From Methanobacteriota archaeon (GTDB lineage: Archaea; Thermoplasmatota; Thermoplasmata; UBA10834): 64,000 nt of DNA. Numbering within the stretch: position 1 is the stretch's first letter; the number at the start of each line of letters is the position of its first letter. This document shows positions 52,301 through 60,761 of this stretch, piece after piece. Made by a program: the position numbers and the translations under genes. Location of the stretch: positions 1-64,000 of the forward strand of contig DYTN01000001.1 of NCBI GenBank assembly GCA_020725925.1. Reading direction: 5' to 3'. The notes beneath the pieces were generated by a model that searched no databases, was not told the DNA's origin, and saw only the letters and a program-made list of their open reading frames with translations.

Positions 52301-53410
52301 ATGGCAATAGGTGCTGAGGTCGTTGCGCTTCTCATACTCGCCCTGATAGCCGTCCTGGCGATAATGAGCAGCGGGATCAAGATCGTGAGGCCCTACGAGC
52401 AGGGCATATACATGAGGCTCGGGCGGTACGTGCGAGTGCTCAATCAGGGTGTGAACTGGGTCGCCCCCCTGATCAACGTGGTCGTCAAGATAGACCTGAG
52501 GACCCAGGTTCTGGACGTCCCGAGGCAGGAGGTCATCACGAAGGACAACTCCCCGACCAACGTGGACGCGATCATCTACATCAAGGTCATCGACCCCACG
52601 AAGGCGTTCTTCCAGGTGACGAACTACCGCACCGCGACGATATACCTCGCGCAGACCACGCTCAGGTCCATCATCGGTGACATGGAGCTCGACGAGATCC
52701 TGTCCAACAGGCAGAAGATCAACCTGCACCTGAGGGACGTGCTCGACGAGGCGACGGACAAGTGGGGCGTCAAGGTCGAGGGGGTCGAGATCAGGGAGGT
52801 CGACCCCGCGGGCAAGGTCAAGGACTCGATGGAGGAGCAGACCTCGGCCGAGAGGCTGAGGAGGGCCGCGATCCTGAAGGCCGACGGGTCGAAGCGCGCG
52901 GCCATCCTGAACGCCGAGGGCGAGAAGAGGGCGAGGATCCTGCAGGCTGAGGGCCTGAGGCAGGCCAAGATCCTCGAGGCCGAGGGCGAGAGGCTAGCGA
53001 TCATACTGAGGAGCCAAGGCGAGGCGCAGAAGCTGCGCATACTGTCCGTGGGCGCGAGCCCTCTGGACTCGAAGGCCCTGACGGTCCTGTCGCTTGACAC
53101 GATGAGGTCCATAGGCAACGGCCAGGCGACCAAGATCATCTTCCCGTTCGAGCTCACCAAACTCGTGGAGGGCGCGAGCGAGTACCTCGGCATCGGCAGG
53201 CAGACGCCCGCGCGGGAAATCACGAGGCCCGAGGACGTCGAGCGCGTGGTCGGCAAGGCGGAAGAGATACTCGGTCCGATCCCCACGCCCGACGAACTCC
53301 ACGCGGAACTGAAGGCGCTCGAGAAGGCCATGGAGGCAGAGAAGATCGAGGCGGAGGAGATCGCCGACATCAGGGAGCGGATGGCCAAGAAGACCGAGAA
53401 GAAGGAGTAG
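52301..53410 (+). CDS. Slipin/stomatin-like SPFH protein
   Basis: A 369-residue SPFH-domain protein. An N-terminal membrane helix (LLILALIAVLAIMSSGIKIV) is followed by the SPFH domain (about 30-190: YEQGIYMRLGRYVRVLNQGV NWVAP) and a long coiled coil with repeated AEGEKRARILQAEGLRQAKI units. It lacks a large C-terminal extension. Partner of NfeD. GGAGAAGGGGG lies before the ATG. Confidence 0.9.
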   Translation: MAIGAEVVALLILALIAVLAIMSSGIKIVRPYEQGIYMRLGRYVRVLNQGVNWVAPLINVVVKIDLRTQVLDVPRQEVITKDNSPTNVDAIIYIKVIDPTKAFFQVTNYRTATIYLAQTTLRSIIGDMELDEILSNRQKINLHLRDVLDEATDKWGVKVEGVEIREVDPAGKVKDSMEEQTSAERLRRAAILKADGSKRAAILNAEGEKRARILQAEGLRQAKILEAEGERLAIILRSQGEAQKLRILSVGASPLDSKALTVLSLDTMRSIGNGQATKIIFPFELTKLVEGASEYLGIGRQTPAREITRPEDVERVVGKAEEILGPIPTPDELHAELKALEKAMEAEKIEAEEIADIRERMAKKTEKKE

Positions 53411-53461
53411 CTCTCCCTTCCGAAGACGTGAGGCCTTTTCGGAAAACCCCTTCAGCTCTTC

Positions 53462-54754
53462 TCATTTCGCTCTCTGCAACAGCGCGTGCGCGGCCGCATC
53501 GGCCTTCGCGAGCACGTCTGCCTCGTCCACGGTCGCGATCTTCCTGTTTCTGAGGACGACCTTGCCGTTCACGATTGTGTCCCTGACCGCCTGGCTCGGA
53601 CCCGCATAGACCAGGTTCGCCACGACGTTGTCGGGGCGCATCGGGACCATCGCCGGGAGCCTACAGTCGAGGACCACCAGGTCGGCCTTCTTGCCCGGCT
53701 CTATCGATCCCAGATCCTTCTCCGCCCCGAGGCACCTGGCGGCGTCTATCGTTGCCATGTCGAGACACTTCTGGGCAGGCAGTACCTCTGAATCCCACCT
53801 GTGGGCCTTGTGCAGGAGCGAGGCGAACTTCATCTCGAGGAACATGTCGAGGCCGTTGTTGGACGAGCAGCCGTCCGTTCCCAGGGAGACGGGTACGCCC
53901 TCGGCGAACATCTCCGGGAGAGGTGCCACACCCCCGCTCGCGAGCTTCATGTTGGAAGTCGGGCAGTGCGCCACACCAACCCCCGCCTTGGCGAGCGCGC
54001 GAACCTCGTTGATCGTGAGCCAGACGCCGTGCGCCCCCAGCTGGCCCTTGCCAAGGAATCCGATTTCCGCCAAGTGCTCCACGGGCCTCCTGCCCTTCTT
54101 CCTCTGGAACTCGTAGACCTCGTACCTGGTCTCCGAGATGTGGTAATGGCACAGCGCCTTCTCGCGCTCTGCGAGCTCCTTTGCCTCGAGAAGCGTCTCG
54201 TCCGAGCACACGTACACTCCCTGGGGCGCCACGACAGGTCTGATGAGCGGCCTGTCCGCGTGGGACTTGATGAAGTTCTCGCAGTTCTTGATCGGCTTCC
54301 CCTTCTGCGTCGTGAGCTGCTCGTCGAGCACAACCCAACCGAGGTACGCCCTCAGCCCGACCTGCTCGACGCTCTTGGCTATCGCGTCCTGGGCATAGTA
54401 GATGTCCGCGAATGTGGTCGTGCCCGACCTGGCCATCTCGAGGCAGCCGAGCATCGCCCCGATGCCAACGTCCTCCGGAGTGCGCTTGGCGTCAATCGCG
54501 AAGGTCCGTTCCAGGAACCTCTCGAGCTTGACATCGTCGACGACGCTCCTCATGAGTGCCATCGCGACATGCGTGTGGCAGTTGATCAGCCCGGGCATGA
54601 CGACGCATCCGGTGGCGTCCACGACCTCGTCCGGCCTCGCCTTCGCGTGGCCGACTGCGGTGATCCTGTCGCCCTCGACGAGGACGTCCCCTTTGAGCAC
54701 CTCCCGTTTCCAGTTCTGGGTGACCACGAGTCCGCCCTTGACCAGTATGCTCAA
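53462..54754 (-). CDS. mtaD: Amidohydrolase, MTA/SAH deaminase-like
   Basis: A 430-residue amidohydrolase. Metal motifs: PGLINCHTHVAMALMRS, then the His in CHYHISETRYE, GVWLTINEV and VSLGTDGCSSNNGLDMFLEM. This set matches the 5-methylthioadenosine/S-adenosylhomocysteine deaminases of archaea, which deaminate adenosine-type substrates. Other deaminases of the family share the motifs, so the substrate is probable rather than certain. Confidence 0.82.
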   Translation of the reverse strand: MSILVKGGLVVTQNWKREVLKGDVLVEGDRITAVGHAKARPDEVVDATGCVVMPGLINCHTHVAMALMRSVVDDVKLERFLERTFAIDAKRTPEDVGIGAMLGCLEMARSGTTTFADIYYAQDAIAKSVEQVGLRAYLGWVVLDEQLTTQKGKPIKNCENFIKSHADRPLIRPVVAPQGVYVCSDETLLEAKELAEREKALCHYHISETRYEVYEFQRKKGRRPVEHLAEIGFLGKGQLGAHGVWLTINEVRALAKAGVGVAHCPTSNMKLASGGVAPLPEMFAEGVPVSLGTDGCSSNNGLDMFLEMKFASLLHKAHRWDSEVLPAQKCLDMATIDAARCLGAEKDLGSIEPGKKADLVVLDCRLPAMVPMRPDNVVANLVYAGPSQAVRDTIVNGKVVLRNRKIATVDEADVLAKADAAAHALLQRAK

Positions 54755-54814
54755 ACCGACGCGCCTCCGGGCCCGGAAGGGTATTAAGGGAACCGGTCAT
54801 TAAGGTTTGGCAAC

Positions 54815-55627
54815 ATGGCTCGCATCACTTTCCTGGGGACTGGCGGCGGGAGGTTCGCCACCATATATCAGGCCCGGGCGACGGGCGGGATATATGTCGA
54901 GGACGGCAGGAACCTGCACATTGACCCGGGTCCGGGCGCGCTCGTGAGGATGCGCTCCGTCGGCATAGACCCGCTCACGACGGACGCGATACTGGTGTCC
55001 CACTGCCATCCCGACCACTACCTCGACGTGGAGATACTGATTGAGGCTATGACGGAGGGCGGCACTCGGAAGCAGGGCGCGCTCCTCGCCAGCCAGAGCG
55101 TCATCGAGGGGAACGGGGACTTCGGCCCCGCGATCTCGAAGTACCACCTGGCCAAGCCGAAGATAGTCAAGGTGATGCAGCCCTTCAACAAGGTGAGCCT
55201 CAAGCCCTTCGAAATAGGCGCCACCCCATCGGCCCACAGCGACACAAGCTCCGTCGGCTTCAGGATACAGACCTCTGCCGGGATGGTGTCTTATGTCGCG
55301 GACACGCAGCTGGTCGAGCAGGTCATCAAGGCGCACAAGCACTGCCGGCTCATGATAGCCTGCGTCACTCGGCCCCTCGGCCAACGCATACCACACCACC
55401 TCAGCACTGAGGACGCAGGCTACCTGATAGAGAAAGTCAAGCCCGAGCTCGCGGTCATAACTCACTTCGGCATGCGAGTCATTCAGGAGAACCCAGAGAC
55501 GCAGGCGAAGTGGATAGAGGACAGATCCGGGGTCAAGACGGTCGCAGCGAGGGACTTCATGATGCTCGAGCTGAAGAAGGATGCGATAGCCGTCTCGGAC
55601 AGGATTCGGTCTGCAGGCGAGAAATGA
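54815..55627 (+). CDS. Metallo-beta-lactamase-fold hydrolase
   Basis: A 270-residue protein. It starts MARITFLGTGGGRFATIYQA and has the zinc motif LVSHCHPDHYLDVE, the HSD in SAHSDTSSVGFRI and VITHFGMRVIQENP. This fits the RNase Z/PhnP-like branch of metallo-beta-lactamase proteins. It lacks the clear exosite arm of tRNase Z, so the role remains open. A TATA-like ATTAAG lies about 30 bases upstream. Confidence 0.75.
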   Translation: MARITFLGTGGGRFATIYQARATGGIYVEDGRNLHIDPGPGALVRMRSVGIDPLTTDAILVSHCHPDHYLDVEILIEAMTEGGTRKQGALLASQSVIEGNGDFGPAISKYHLAKPKIVKVMQPFNKVSLKPFEIGATPSAHSDTSSVGFRIQTSAGMVSYVADTQLVEQVIKAHKHCRLMIACVTRPLGQRIPHHLSTEDAGYLIEKVKPELAVITHFGMRVIQENPETQAKWIEDRSGVKTVAARDFMMLELKKDAIAVSDRIRSAGEK

Positions 55628-55759
55628 TCAGAGATGAGGGGGCGGGCCTGGCGCAATGCCAGGCATCGCAGGCATCGTACTCTGGACCTTGATCTTCTCG
55701 CAACTGTCGCACACGATGAGCTTCCCTCTGAATATACTGCAATCCTTCTCAGAACACAT
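55628..55759 (-). CDS. Possible small zinc-binding protein, 43 residues
   Basis: From ATG 55759 a 43-residue frame with MCSEKDCSIFRGKLIVCDSC holds four Cys as two pairs, followed by a proline-rich end. GGGATGGGAA precedes this ATG and TTTAATAT lies about 45 bases upstream. A further ATG at 55795 in frame would add twelve residues but sits too close to that box. Gene status uncertain. Confidence 0.35.
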   Translation of the reverse strand: MCSEKDCSIFRGKLIVCDSCEKIKVQSTMPAMPGIAPGPPPHL

Positions 55760-55900
55760 CTGTTCCCATCCCCGGCTCCGCACTCGCATCTGCATGCGGC
55801 ATATTAAACGTTCACGGCTGCATGCAGTCGAAGCATTGCTTCGCGTAGAGCTCTCCTGTCCGTCGCAAGCGTTATGTAACGCCCTTTGGTTGAGGCACCA

Positions 55901-56260
55901 ATGACAGTCGTGAGTCTGCCCGAGGAGGACATCGAGAGGATCAAAGCGCATGTCGCGAAGCACCGCATGACGCTCGCGGTAATCAGGACAGACATGGCGC
56001 CGCCCGAGCTCATGTCCGTGTTCGACGCGCTCGCGAGTGCCTGCTCGCTCGCCTTCAGGAATGCCCTCTCGTCGCCCCTTTCAGAATTCGGAATCGCAGA
56101 ATTAAATTCGAAGGACAAGATGTTAATAGTGCTCCACGTCGGCGGCCCGATGACGGAGCTACTCAGCGTCTCGGAGACCGACGAACTGGCCATCAGGGAA
56201 CTTGAGGAGAACATACACTCTTCGAACTTCCATTCCGAAATCATACGCATGGGGCTATGA
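55901..56260 (+). CDS. Hypothetical protein
   Basis: A 119-residue protein (MTVVSLPEEDIERIKAHVAK). It has helix-strand alternation, with KDKMLIVLHVGGPMTEL in the middle and an acidic C-terminal helix. TTGAGGCACCA before the ATG serves as ribosome site. No known family. Confidence 0.5.
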   Translation: MTVVSLPEEDIERIKAHVAKHRMTLAVIRTDMAPPELMSVFDALASACSLAFRNALSSPLSEFGIAELNSKDKMLIVLHVGGPMTELLSVSETDELAIRELEENIHSSNFHSEIIRMGL

Positions 56261-56503
56261 ATATAGCCGGCCCGGACCCAGATTGTAGGTACACGGCCGA
56301 ATGTTGACGGGAAACGCTCTTATATCACGTGCAGGTAAGGTAGTACTCGGTGTCTCAGGCTGGTGGCTCAACTTTCCTCCTAAGCAAACACGATTTCTAA
56401 CAATCCCCACCACACCGGCCTTCCAGACACCATATCGATTTCTTCTCTGACGGCTCCATGCTGTGTTTTATTACCACTGTGAGTCATGACATCACGAAAT
56501 GTG
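56261..56503. other. Gap with an orphan promoter-like element
   Basis: About 240 bases before cca. CTTATATCAC near 56317-56326 looks like a promoter with no clear gene behind it, and TTTTATTA at 56465-56472 serves cca. A short RNA may be transcribed here, but I recognise no RNA family. Confidence 0.3.
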
Positions 56504-57829
56504 ATGACGCTCGAATCTGAGGTCCTGAAGGAGATCAAGCCCGCGGCCGCGCAGGACAGGAAGGTGATCTCGGCGGTCGATGAACTCTCCGAGAAGGTGC
56601 TCAAGCAGGCGAGGCGGCTCGACGTTTTCGTCGAGCCGATGCTCGTCGGTTCAGTTGCGAAGGGCACGCACCTTAAGGACCCCGACATAGACCTGTTCAT
56701 GCTCTTCACCGAGAGCACCACGCTCGAGACGATGAAGGAGGCCGGCCTTGCCATAGGCAAGGCCGTCATCGACGGCAGGGAGCACTACGCGCAGCACCCA
56801 TACGTTCGGGGCGAGTTCAAGGGCTTTCAGGTGGACCTCGTGCCTGCGTTCAGGATCAGGGACACGCGCATGAAGATGAGCGCAGTGGACCGCACACCGT
56901 TCCACACGGATTTCGTGAAGAAGAACCTCAAGAAGGGGATGGCCGACGAGGTGCGCCTGGTGAAGCGCTTCATGAAGGGCATCGAGTGCTATGGCGCAGA
57001 GGCCAAGGTCCAGGGCTTCTCGGGCTATCTGTGCGAGCTGCTGGTAATGCGGTTCGGCTCCTTCAGGGCTGTTCTCGAGTCGGCCGCCGAGTGGAAGGTC
57101 GGGCAGGCGCTCGAGCTGCCTGGCTACCCGGGTAGCGAGTTCCCGGAGCCGCTGACATTCGTCGACCCTGTCGATTCCTCCAGGAATGTCGCGTCGGCGG
57201 TGGCGCCAGAGACGCTGCTCAGATTCATCCATGCGGCCAGGGAGTACCTGACCTCTCCCAGCAGGAAGTTCTTCTTCCCGGTCGCGCGCAGGACCTGGTC
57301 CCCAGAGAGAATCAAAGAGGTCGCGGGCGAACGGCTGGCGAACATCATGTCAATGAGCTTCCCGAGGCTCAACCTGATCGACGATGTGGTCTACCCTCAG
57401 CTGAGGAAGTCCCTTGCCGCGGTGACAGCGTTGTTGGAGCGCTCGGACTTCGGGGTCGAGAAGACGACCATCCATGTCGATGACTCCACCCATCTGCTGG
57501 TGGAGCTTGCCTCGATCGCCCTTCCGAAGCCCAGGAGGCACAGGGGCCCGCCCGTCAACTCGGAGAACGTCGACGAGTTCCTGGCGAAATGGAAGACCCT
57601 GGGCGTCTCTGCCCCGTACGTCGAGTCGGGGAGATGGTACGTCATGGCCGAGAGACAGTACACCCGCGCTGACGACCTCCTGAAGGCTCAGCTCAAGGCG
57701 CTGCCATTAGGGAAGGACGTGAAGAAGCAGGGGGATATCGCGCTCTCGTCCGGACAGGCGGTCCTCGTCGAAGAGCACCTGGCGGCCCTGACGCACCATT
57801 TCGACGAGAGGATGCCCTGGCAGAGGTAG
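56504..57829 (+). CDS. cca: CCA-adding tRNA nucleotidyltransferase (archaeal class I)
   Basis: A 441-residue class I CCA-adding enzyme. Nucleotidyltransferase motif: LVGSVAKGTHLKDPDIDLFM, with the second Asp in FKGFQVDLVPAF. It adds CCA to tRNA 3' ends; both tRNA genes in this window lack encoded CCA, as expected. ATG 56504 is chosen over ATG 56486 because the TATA-like TTTTATTA is 32 bases from it, consistent with a leaderless transcript. Confidence 0.93.
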   Translation: MTLESEVLKEIKPAAAQDRKVISAVDELSEKVLKQARRLDVFVEPMLVGSVAKGTHLKDPDIDLFMLFTESTTLETMKEAGLAIGKAVIDGREHYAQHPYVRGEFKGFQVDLVPAFRIRDTRMKMSAVDRTPFHTDFVKKNLKKGMADEVRLVKRFMKGIECYGAEAKVQGFSGYLCELLVMRFGSFRAVLESAAEWKVGQALELPGYPGSEFPEPLTFVDPVDSSRNVASAVAPETLLRFIHAAREYLTSPSRKFFFPVARRTWSPERIKEVAGERLANIMSMSFPRLNLIDDVVYPQLRKSLAAVTALLERSDFGVEKTTIHVDDSTHLLVELASIALPKPRRHRGPPVNSENVDEFLAKWKTLGVSAPYVESGRWYVMAERQYTRADDLLKAQLKALPLGKDVKKQGDIALSSGQAVLVEEHLAALTHHFDERMPWQR

Positions 57830-57846
57830 GCTGCCGGCATCCGGCT

Positions 57847-58605
57847 TCAAGGCACGATGGGAATCGACCTTGCTGGGAAGAACAGCACCTCGTTCCCGGC
57901 CTTGTCGAGCGCCGTGACATAGAACATGAGTCCCGTGCTGCCCGCGGCGGAGGCGTTCATCAGGTATCCGTACCTGTGTTCGCCCTCGTATGTCATCGCG
58001 TGCGGGGGGCTATCCTGGGACCCGATGGCAATCGTGACCGAGCTCAGTTTTCCGTTGTCCGCGATCTTCGCGGTGATGTTGAGCTTGTAGCTCGCCCTGA
58101 CCATCGTGTCGAGCGTGTAGTTCACGTCCATCGGGATCCACGCATACACGCCCTGGGCCTCCACGTACATGTACTCGATGCCCGTCACGTTCGATCCGTT
58201 GTCGACCCAGACGATGACCTCGTCAACGGTAGGGTCCGCGTGATCGGAGAGGGGCATGTTCAGCAGGAGGACCCATACGGCAAGGAACGTGAAGAAGAAC
58301 GACCCGATGTTCCCCACCCAATGCTTCTTCTGAAAGGCCGATGTGTCCACCTTGATGAGGGGATAGACGTACCTCAGTGAGAAGATGCCCGCGATGCCCA
58401 CTATGAAGGCGATCCCCACGAGATTCTCGTTGAAGATGGAGATGGCACCAGAAATGACCCCGAAGAGCCCAGCGTACGCAATCGTGAGCAGCGCGGTCCT
58501 CGTGTCCTTGATCTCTTTCTTCAGGAACTCCTTCTCGTCGAACTCGGGAGGCCGGAACTCGTACTCCTCTTTCTCGACCTTCTCCTTCTTCCTCTTCTTG
58601 GCCAT
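57847..58605 (-). CDS. Three-helix membrane protein with outer domain
   Basis: A 252-residue protein. The N-terminus is a charged cytoplasmic tail rich in Lys and Glu, followed by three membrane helices (TALLTIAYAGLFGVISGAIS, LVGIAFIVGIAGIFSLRYVY, NIGSFFFTFLAVWVLLLNM) and a beta-rich outer domain of about 130 residues. The outer part resembles domains of proteins that bind extracellular ligands, but no family is recognised. Confidence 0.55.
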   Translation of the reverse strand: MAKKRKKEKVEKEEYEFRPPEFDEKEFLKKEIKDTRTALLTIAYAGLFGVISGAISIFNENLVGIAFIVGIAGIFSLRYVYPLIKVDTSAFQKKHWVGNIGSFFFTFLAVWVLLLNMPLSDHADPTVDEVIVWVDNGSNVTGIEYMYVEAQGVYAWIPMDVNYTLDTMVRASYKLNITAKIADNGKLSSVTIAIGSQDSPPHAMTYEGEHRYGYLMNASAAGSTGLMFYVTALDKAGNEVLFFPARSIPIVP

Positions 58606-58752
58606 TACGCCCCTCGAACGGCTAGGCCTATTTAATATCTTTTGCCGGCTGGCTCGAGGCCCCTGGCCCGCTCGAAGCGTCCCTTGCCCGCAACATATCG
58701 TCCGCCGCGAGACCGTATCAGATATTACTTTCGGCTACCTCCAATCAATATG

Positions 58753-58759
58753 CTTATAT
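58753..58759 (+). promoter_or_regulatory. TATA-like box of radA
   Basis: CTTATAT centred about 42 bases before the radA ATG, preceded by a purine-rich element that could be a BRE. Confidence 0.5.
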
Positions 58760-58797
58760 GCTGTCCTGGAAGTGTACAGAAGGAAGGTTGATTCGCT

Positions 58798-59739
58798 ATG
58801 TCCGAGGAGGATATCGAGAAGCTCCCGGGTGTCGGACCTGCGATACTTGAGAAGCTTAGGGAGGCGGGCTACACCGACCTCATGATGATCGCTGTCGATT
58901 CGCCCAGGAACCTCGCGGAGCTGGCCGAGATAGGCGAGCCGACGGCCGCCAAGATCATCGCGGCCGCGAAGAAGGCTGCCGATGTCGGGGGCTTCGAGAC
59001 GGGCGATGTAGTGATGGAGCGCAGGAAGACCATCGCGAAGCTCACCTCCGGTTCCAAGGCCCTGAACGAGCTCATGGGCGGGGGATTCGAGACCCGAGCC
59101 ATCGTTGAGTTCTTCGGCGAGTTCGGGTCTGGCAAGACGCAACTGTGCCACCAGCTGGCCGTGAACGTCACGAAGCCTCTGGACGAGGGCGGGCTCGAGG
59201 GGCATACCATCATGATCGACACAGAACAGACATTCCGGCCGGAGAGGATCACGCAGATGGCCGAGGCTGCAGAGCTCGACCCCGACGAGGTACTGAAGAA
59301 GATCCATGTCGCGAGGGCGTTCAACAGCCACCACCAGACCCTGTTGGTCGACAAGGCAATGGAGATGGCCAGGGAGTTCCCTGTCAGGCTCATGGTCGTG
59401 GACTCATTGACCGCCCACTTCAGGGCCGAGTACATTGGCCGGGGCGCTCTGGCCGAGAGGCAGCAGATGCTCAACAAGCACATGCACGACCTGCTGAGGT
59501 TCGGCGACCTGAACAACGCGGTCATCGCGGTGACGAACCAGGTGGCCGCGAAGCCGGACGCATTCTTCGGCGACCCAACGAGACCGATCGGAGGGCATAT
59601 TGTCGGCCACACGGCGACCTTCAGGATCTACCTGCGGAAGAGCAAGGGGGGGAAGAGGATCGCGAGGCTGATCGACTCCCCGAACCTGCCAGAGGCCGAG
59701 GCCGTATTCCAGGTGTCCGAGGCAGGCATATCCGATTGA
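58798..59739 (+). CDS. radA: RadA recombinase
   Basis: A 313-residue RadA. The N-terminal helix-hairpin-helix domain ([20 protein letters not shown]) is followed by the RecA core: Walker [19 protein letters not shown], Walker [17 protein letters not shown], and the linker between the domains. It catalyses homologous pairing and strand exchange in archaea. A purine-rich element and a TATA box lie upstream. Confidence 0.95.
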   Translation: MSEEDIEKLPGVGPAILEKLREAGYTDLMMIAVDSPRNLAELAEIGEPTAAKIIAAAKKAADVGGFETGDVVMERRKTIAKLTSGSKALNELMGGGFETRAIVEFFGEFGSGKTQLCHQLAVNVTKPLDEGGLEGHTIMIDTEQTFRPERITQMAEAAELDPDEVLKKIHVARAFNSHHQTLLVDKAMEMAREFPVRLMVVDSLTAHFRAEYIGRGALAERQQMLNKHMHDLLRFGDLNNAVIAVTNQVAAKPDAFFGDPTRPIGGHIVGHTATFRIYLRKSKGGKRIARLIDSPNLPEAEAVFQVSEAGISD

Positions 59740-59777
59740 CGAAGGGTTAAAGCGCGCGGCCGCCTCTCGCTTGCCTC

Positions 59778-60761
59778 GTGAAGCTCCTGCTAGAGATCTC
59801 GATGGAGTGTGAGTCGCTCGCTCGCGCGGAGGCGATGTCAGCCGCAACGGCCCTCGGGGGAAGGCCGAGGGCTGTGCGCGAGGAGCCCGGCGTCCTTGTC
59901 ATGGAGACGAGTGCTGACCCTGTGACCCTCGCGTCGAGGCTTGGCCTCTGCCACTTTGTGGATGAATGGCTCGCGTCATGCAAGCCCTCGGAGCTGGATG
60001 CATGCGCAGAGGAGATCGATGTCGCGGGGCCGATCAGGGTGAGGTCGACCAAGGTCGGGAAGTGCTCGGTCGACCTCGCTGCCGCATCGAGGCGCGTCGG
60101 GACAATCATGGGCAATTCGAGGGGCGTGGACCTGCACAATCCAACGAGCGACATCCGGGTCGTGTGCTCGAGGGGCGTCACGGTTGGGAGAGCTATCTCT
60201 CGAATCGACCGCTCCTCCTTCGAGAAGAGGAAGAACAGGTACATGCCGTTCTTCTACCCTGCCTCCCTTCACCCCAAATACGCCCGGGCGCTCGTCAATC
60301 TGGCCCGCGTCAGGCCCGGTGGGAGACTGCTGGACCCGTTTTGCGGGACCGGTGCGATCCTGGCGGAGGCGCATCTCTCGGGGCTGAGGGCGGTCGGCAC
60401 CGACCTGTCGGAGAAGATGATCGAGGGTTCGCGGAGGAACCTCGCTCATGTCGGGGCAGAGGCGGAGCTGCTCGTATGCGACGTCGGTGACATCAAACGC
60501 GTCGTCGGCCAGGTGGATGGCATCGCCACTGATCCTCCGTACGGCAGGGCGACGAGCACGAAAGGCGAGAAGATACCGGAGCTGTTCTCGAGGTCGCTGC
60601 GGGCCTTCTCCGCGGCGCTCGGCAAGAACGCAAGGGCTTCAGTTGTGACTCCTGATCTTTCCCTCGTGAAGAATGCCGATGGCTTCAAGCTAGTCGACAG
60701 CCATGCGCTCTGGGTACATCGCTCTCTTACCAGGCACTTCTGCGTGCTGGAGCGAACCTAG
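59778..60761 (+). CDS. tRNA (guanine-N2-)-methyltransferase, THUMP type (Trm11/Trm-G10)
   Basis: A 327-residue protein starting at GTG 59778. The N-terminal part resembles the ferredoxin-like/THUMP region. The catalytic domain has the AdoMet motif LLDPFCGTGAILAEAHLSGL and the nucleobase N-methylation motif TDPPYGRA. It likely methylates G10 (or a nearby guanine) in tRNA. The G10 position is inferred from family. Confidence 0.82.
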   Translation: MKLLLEISMECESLARAEAMSAATALGGRPRAVREEPGVLVMETSADPVTLASRLGLCHFVDEWLASCKPSELDACAEEIDVAGPIRVRSTKVGKCSVDLAAASRRVGTIMGNSRGVDLHNPTSDIRVVCSRGVTVGRAISRIDRSSFEKRKNRYMPFFYPASLHPKYARALVNLARVRPGGRLLDPFCGTGAILAEAHLSGLRAVGTDLSEKMIEGSRRNLAHVGAEAELLVCDVGDIKRVVGQVDGIATDPPYGRATSTKGEKIPELFSRSLRAFSAALGKNARASVVTPDLSLVKNADGFKLVDSHALWVHRSLTRHFCVLERT